A DNA stretch of 10,897 bases from Alphaproteobacteria bacterium (lineage in GTDB: Bacteria; Pseudomonadota; Alphaproteobacteria; ATCC43930; CGMCC-115725): positions 1-10,897 of the forward strand of contig JAFAWI010000610.1 in the NCBI GenBank assembly GCA_019241915.1, read 5' to 3'. Position numbers and translations under genes: made by a program. The notes beneath the pieces are model-generated. The model searched no databases, was not told where the DNA came from, and saw nothing but the letters and a program-made list of their open reading frames with translations. Below, piece after piece: positions 6,679 through 10,897 of the stretch. Every line of letters begins with the position of its first letter. The first letter of the stretch is position 1.

Positions 6679-7095
6679 ATGGGAATGACTTTCGAGATGA
6701 TCAGGGGCGACCAGAGTCCCGCGAAAGATAGCGCGAAGAAGGTGCTGATCGTTGAGGACAACGACCTCAACATGAAGCTCTTCAACGACCTGCTCGAAGC
6801 GCACGGCTATGCCACCTTGCAGACGCGCGACGGGATCGAGGCGCTGAAGATGGCGCGCGAGCACCGGCCGGACCTGATCCTGATGGACATCCAGCTGCCG
6901 GAGATTTCCGGCCTCGAGGTTACCAAGTGGCTCAAGGAGGACGACGACCTGCGGGCGATCCCCGTCATTGCCGTCACCGCGTTCGCGATGAAGGGCGACG
7001 AGGAGAAGATTCGCAGCGGCGGCTGCGAGGCCTACATCGCCAAGCCGATCTCGGTCGCGAGCTTCCTGCGCACTGTGGAGCGGTTTCTCGCGTGA
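6679..7095 (+). CDS. divK: Single-domain response regulator DivK
   Basis: 138 aa, essentially a lone receiver domain. In Caulobacter, DivK is phosphorylated by DivJ and dephosphorylated by PleC, and steers the CckA-CtrA pathway that governs asymmetric division. The match is very close: VLIVEDNDLNMKLFNDLLEA, LILMDIQLPEISGLEVTKWL, IPVIAVTAFAMKGDEEKIR, GGCEAYIAKPISV. Receiver residues are all present: acidic pocket E26/D27, phosphoacceptor D70, T100 and K122. No output domain follows. The start is uncertain: in-frame ATGs at 6679, 6685 and 6697 all precede the conserved KKVLIVEDN, giving a 13-20 residue extension compared with the Caulobacter protein. GGGG at 6671-6674 could serve either of the first two. 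pleD follows after 40 bases, as in Caulobacter, so the two are likely co-transcribed. Confidence 0.95.
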   Translation: MGMTFEMIRGDQSPAKDSAKKVLIVEDNDLNMKLFNDLLEAHGYATLQTRDGIEALKMAREHRPDLILMDIQLPEISGLEVTKWLKEDDDLRAIPVIAVTAFAMKGDEEKIRSGGCEAYIAKPISVASFLRTVERFLA

Positions 7096-7135
7096 GCGGG
7101 TGTTTCCCATCAATTAAAAAAGGGCCGGCTTAGCT

Positions 7136-8536
<1,401 letters not shown>

Positions 8537-8568
8537 CGGCTTACCGCTCCAGCCGGCTTGAACTTGGA

Positions 8569-8611
8569 GCGAATTCGAGGCGGCCTCGACAGCCGAGGCC
8601 GCTCGCTTCGC
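8569..8611 (+). terminator. Strong hairpin after pleD, candidate terminator
   Basis: Thirty-two bases past the pleD stop, CGGCCTCG (8581-8588) pairs perfectly with CGAGGCCG (8594-8601) around a five-base loop. The stem continues after a one-base bulge with CGAG/CTCG (8576-8579 and 8602-8605), then GCGAA/TTCGC (8569-8573 and 8607-8611). No T-run follows, so intrinsic termination is uncertain. A second hairpin, CGCTCCA (8545-8551) with TGGAGCG (8565-8571), shares bases with its base, so the outer parts are mutually exclusive. Confidence 0.45.
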
Positions 8612-8660
8612 CGTTCCGGCGGCGGCCCGGATCGACCGATCCGCCGTTCAGCGTTTGCGC

Positions 8661-8690
8661 CGTGGTTTCCGGCCCTCGCCGGGACGACGG
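8661..8690. repeat. Degenerate REP-like dispersed palindromic repeat
   Basis: The stretch CCGGCCCTCGCCGGGACGAC resembles the dispersed palindrome of many alphaproteobacterial genomes (typically CCCGGCCTTCGCCGGGACGACG). CCGGC (8669-8673) pairs with GCCGG (8678-8682) around CCTC; a T-G and a T-A pair extend it. In one plus-strand frame it reads PWFPALAGTT, the spurious peptide typical of these repeats. Only one copy lies in the window, so its dispersed nature is inferred from resemblance. A separate hairpin, CGGATC-GACC-GATCCG, lies just before it at 8628-8643. Confidence 0.5.
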
Positions 8691-8725
8691 CGATAATGCA
8701 GAGTAGAGCAGCGTCGGTAGTCAGA

Positions 8726-8750
8726 CGCCGGTGCGGCAGCAGAGCCGGCG
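8726..8750 (-). terminator. Hairpin just after rpmG, possible terminator
   Basis: Four bases past the rpmG stop on the minus strand, CGCCGG and CCGGCG (8745-8750 and 8726-8731) form a six-base stem with a 13-base loop. There is no T-run after it, so it is a weak intrinsic terminator at best. It could equally stabilise the mRNA end. Confidence 0.28.
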
Positions 8751-8754
8751 AGGA

Positions 8755-8922
8755 CTATTTTATTTTGGCTTCGCGGAACACGACGTGCTTGCGCGCCACC
8801 GGGTCGAATTTCTTCAATTCGAGCTTGTTGGTCTTGGTGCGCGGATTCTTTTTCGTGACGTAGTAGTAGCCGGTGTCGGCACTGCTGACGAGCTTGATCT
8901 GGACGGTGTTGGTCTTGGCCAT
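8755..8922 (-). CDS. rpmG: 50S ribosomal protein L33
   Basis: 55 aa, the standard length of bacterial L33, a small basic protein of the large ribosomal subunit near the E site. The sequence begins MAKTNTVQIKLVSSADTGYY and includes YVTKKNPRTK, KLELKKFDP and VARKHVVFREAKIK, all highly characteristic. It is the zinc-free form: the CxxC pairs of zinc-binding L33 are absent and the protein has no cysteine. It starts 24 bases after the S41 protease stop on the same strand, so it is either read from that transcript or from a promoter within the protease 3' end. No strong Shine-Dalgarno sequence precedes the ATG. It is convergent with pleD; by recollection, rpmG near pleD and rnr is a recurring alphaproteobacterial arrangement. 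Confidence 0.96.
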   Translation of the reverse strand: MAKTNTVQIKLVSSADTGYYYVTKKNPRTKTNKLELKKFDPVARKHVVFREAKIK

Positions 8923-8946
8923 TGGCGGGTCTCGCGAAACTGGGCG

Positions 8947-10548
8947 CTAGCGTGGGCTCGAAGATAGTCCGGCGCCGGAGGCTGTCAAGGCGCCGGCGGC
9001 CGGGGCAGGGGACAAGGCCGAGACATTCTTCGCGTGGATCACATCGAGCGCGGCGGTGTAGCGCGCGGGGTCGGACAGCACCCGCTCGGCGACCTTGAGG
9101 TCGAGCGCCGGGCTCGTCTGTTGCGCCGGGCAGGCGCGGCGCAGCGCCGACCAGCTCGGATCGTCGAGCGAGGCGCGCGGGCGCGAGGGGTCGGCCGCGG
9201 CCGACGCGGCGCCGGGCCGGGTCGCGGCGTCGAGCGCGGCGTCGCCGTCGCCGAGGCCGCTGGTGCACAGGGTCGGCACCACGCCGTGCTGCTGCAGGTA
9301 GTAGCCGGACGGCGTTACCAGCCGCGCCCAGGTCAGCGTGAGCTCGCCGTCGTTCGGCAGGCGCATCACCGTCTGCACCGTGCCCTTGCCGTAGGACGAG
9401 CTGCCGACCACCACCGCGCGCCCGATATCCTGCAGCGCGGCCGCGACGATCTCCGACGCCGAGGCCGATCCGCCATTGATCAGCACCACCAGCGGCGTCG
9501 ACGGCGCGATGCTGTGCCCGGTCGCGGCGAAATACTGGTGGCTCGCCGGGTGGCGGCCGACCGTGGCGATGATCGGGCCCTTGGCGATGAACAGATCGGA
9601 GAGGCTGACCGCCTGGTCCAGCAGGCCGCCCGGATTGCCGCGCAGGTCGATGACGATGCCGGCAAGCCGCCCGCCGGCCTGACGCTGCGCCTCGATGATG
9701 CCTTCGGTCAGCCGTTGCGTCGTGCTCTGGTTGAAGCTGGCGACCTTGAAGACGGCGATGTTGCCGTCGCGGGCGTAAGTAACGGTCGGGGCCACGACGA
9801 GCGCCCGCTCGATGCGCAATTCGCGCGTTCCGGCGCCACCCGGCCGCTCGATGGTGAGGCCGACGATGCTGCCGATCGGCCCGCGCAGCTGGTGGACGAT
9901 GTCGCCGGCATGCCGGCCGGCGACCGCAACCCCGTTGATCGCGACGATTTTGTCGCCGGCGCGGATGCCGGCGCGGGCGGCCGGACCCTGCTCGGCGACC
10001 GAAGTGATGCTGAAATCGTTGCTCGTGGTTTCGAGCGTGACGCCGATACCGCCAAACCCGTCGCGCGCGGCCCGCTGGTCGCGCGCCTCTTCGGGCGGGG
10101 CGTAGCGCGAGAAGCGGTCGAGCGCGCCGGTCATCCCGTCGAACACCGCCTGATCGATCTTTTCCTGCGGCAGCGCGGCGATATGCGGCGAGGCCTTTTT
10201 CGCCGCGGCGACCAGCGCGGCGACCATGTCGCCGCCGTCGCGCCCGTCGATGCCGGGCGGCACCGGCGAATTGGCGATGGCGATGCCGTCATAGGCCAGC
10301 GTCACCTGGTCGCGGTCGCGCACGTCGCCGCCGACTGTCACCGACAGCCGCGGGTCGAGCTTGGCCAGGTTCTTGGCGCCGACAAAAACCAGCTTCTGCC
10401 CCGAAACCGGTTCGATGTAGAGGTCGGTGATCTGGTCGATGCCGCGCGCGAAGAGTTGGCCGCCGGCGGCGTTCTGCGCGGTGTCCTGGGTGCTGCAGGC
10501 GGCGCCCGCCGCGAGCAGCACGATCGCGAGGCCGAGCCGCCACCGCAC
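8947..10548 (-). CDS. S41-family C-terminal processing peptidase, probable lipoprotein
   Basis: 533 aa from the GTG at 10548. A short basic start (MRWR), a hydrophobic run (LGLAIVLLAAGAA) and C18 followed by Ser suggest a lipoprotein signal; the lipobox (GAAC) is permissive rather than canonical, so ordinary export is possible. A helical region around 100-155 precedes a PDZ domain (about 164-247, FGGIGVTLE and AGIRAGDKIVAINGVAVAG). The S41 protease core follows: GIVIDLRGNPGGLLDQAV (about 298-315), catalytic Ser363 in GGSASASEI, and Lys388 in SYGKGT, 25 residues later as in tail-specific proteases. Such enzymes cut exported proteins near the C-terminus in the periplasm. The last 110 or so residues are rich in Ala, Pro and Ser and unassigned. 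Alternative in-frame starts are TTG at 10590 and GTG at 10617. GTGGGG lies seven bases before the chosen start. rnr ends 131 bases upstream and rpmG follows after 24. Confidence 0.9.
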   Translation of the reverse strand: MRWRLGLAIVLLAAGAACSTQDTAQNAAGGQLFARGIDQITDLYIEPVSGQKLVFVGAKNLAKLDPRLSVTVGGDVRDRDQVTLAYDGIAIANSPVPPGIDGRDGGDMVAALVAAAKKASPHIAALPQEKIDQAVFDGMTGALDRFSRYAPPEEARDQRAARDGFGGIGVTLETTSNDFSITSVAEQGPAARAGIRAGDKIVAINGVAVAGRHAGDIVHQLRGPIGSIVGLTIERPGGAGTRELRIERALVVAPTVTYARDGNIAVFKVASFNQSTTQRLTEGIIEAQRQAGGRLAGIVIDLRGNPGGLLDQAVSLSDLFIAKGPIIATVGRHPASHQYFAATGHSIAPSTPLVVLINGGSASASEIVAAALQDIGRAVVVGSSSYGKGTVQTVMRLPNDGELTLTWARLVTPSGYYLQQHGVVPTLCTSGLGDGDAALDAATRPGAASAAADPSRPRASLDDPSWSALRRACPAQQTSPALDLKVAERVLSDPARYTAALDVIHAKNVSALSPAPAAGALTASGAGLSSSPR

Positions 10549-10679
10549 AATTTGGCCCCACCACGAGCGACAGCACCGGCGCTTTGGCAATCCTTGGTCC
10601 CCCGACTCGCGGATCACCGCGCGGCACCGGCATCGCGAACCTGCCGGCGGCCGCACAGTAGTTTCTTGCCGCGCTGCGA

Positions 10680-10897
10680 TCAACCTGACGGCCGGCCGCG
10701 GGGACGGTGCCGTCGGTAGGGGCCGCCGCCATGCGGGACGCGCCCGCGCCCGGCGGGCTCGACCGGCGTCTCGGCGAGGGCGAAAACCAGCCGGCCGCCC
10801 AGCACGTCCGCCTCGACAAGGCGCAGCGACAGCCGGTCGCCGAGCGCGAAGTTGCGCCGCGAGTGCCGGCCGCTGAGCCGCATCCGGCGCTGGTCGA
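10680..10897 (-). CDS. rnr: Ribonuclease R, C-terminal end only
   Basis: The last 71 residues of a protein entering from the right edge. They read MRLSGRHSRRNFALGDRLSL, then RLVEADVLGGRLVFAL, the end of the S1 RNA-binding domain of RNase R, followed by a low-complexity tail rich in Gly, Arg and Pro (GRGRVPHGGG, RHRPRGRPSG). Basic tails of this type are usual for RNase R, a processive 3'-to-5' exoribonuclease that degrades structured RNA. The catalytic RNB domain is outside the window, so the call rests on the S1 end and on context: rnr near rpmG is a common alphaproteobacterial arrangement by recollection. Another S1-domain protein such as RNase II or polynucleotide phosphorylase is less likely given the ALGDRLSLRLVEAD wording. 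Confidence 0.75.
   Translation of the reverse strand, partial: DQRRMRLSGRHSRRNFALGDRLSLRLVEADVLGGRLVFALAETPVEPAGRGRVPHGGGPYRRHRPRGRPSG

Noticed and set aside
8558..8863. Plus-strand frame of 101 codons in the pleD-rpmG gap
   Set aside because: It crosses the palindromic repeat (PWFPALAGTT artefact) and continues antisense to rpmG.
9034..10719. Plus-strand open frame of 561 codons opposite the S41 protease
   Set aside because: The protease has an intact catalytic Ser/Lys pair and PDZ domain on the minus strand; the opposing frame is Arg/Gly/Asp-rich and unrecognisable.

Overview
The window is GC-rich, gene-dense chromosomal DNA, and its content points to an alphaproteobacterium, plausibly of the Rhodospirillales or a relative. 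The evidence is a divK-pleD cell-cycle pair very close to the Caulobacter proteins, an EipB (DUF1849) envelope protein, a family essentially confined to Alphaproteobacteria, and an aspartyl-tRNA synthetase of the Asn/Asp non-discriminating type. No phage, transposase, CRISPR array, tRNA or rRNA was seen. This is ordinary core genome, and I found no convincing undescribed system.

Layout: (a) 1-1414, minus strand: RNase D (rnd) followed by the N-terminus of a secreted MlaC-family lipid-binding protein. (b) 1559-4221, plus strand, divergent from rnd: aspS, then eipB 59 bases later. (c) 4276-6443, minus strand, convergent with eipB: a Mak-type fructokinase (ROK family) whose stop codon overlaps the GTG start of dinB (DNA polymerase IV with an N-terminal zinc ribbon). 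(d) 6679-8536, plus strand, divergent from the kinase: divK and pleD. (e) 8537-8754: a non-coding stretch with strong hairpins and a degenerate copy of a dispersed palindromic repeat. (f) 8755-10897, minus strand: the 3' end of rnr (RNase R), a probable lipoprotein S41 processing protease, and rpmG (ribosomal protein L33).

Functional themes: RNA processing and translation (rnd, rnr, aspS, rpmG), envelope maintenance (MlaC-like protein, EipB, S41 protease), translesion synthesis (dinB), sugar phosphorylation (mak), and phosphorelay plus cyclic di-GMP control of the cell cycle and surface lifestyle (divK, pleD). The points most worth a second look are the kinase/polymerase stop-start overlap, the zinc-ribbon start of DinB, the non-discriminating signature in AspRS, the AT-rich CtrA-like site upstream of divK, and the stacked hairpins after pleD.
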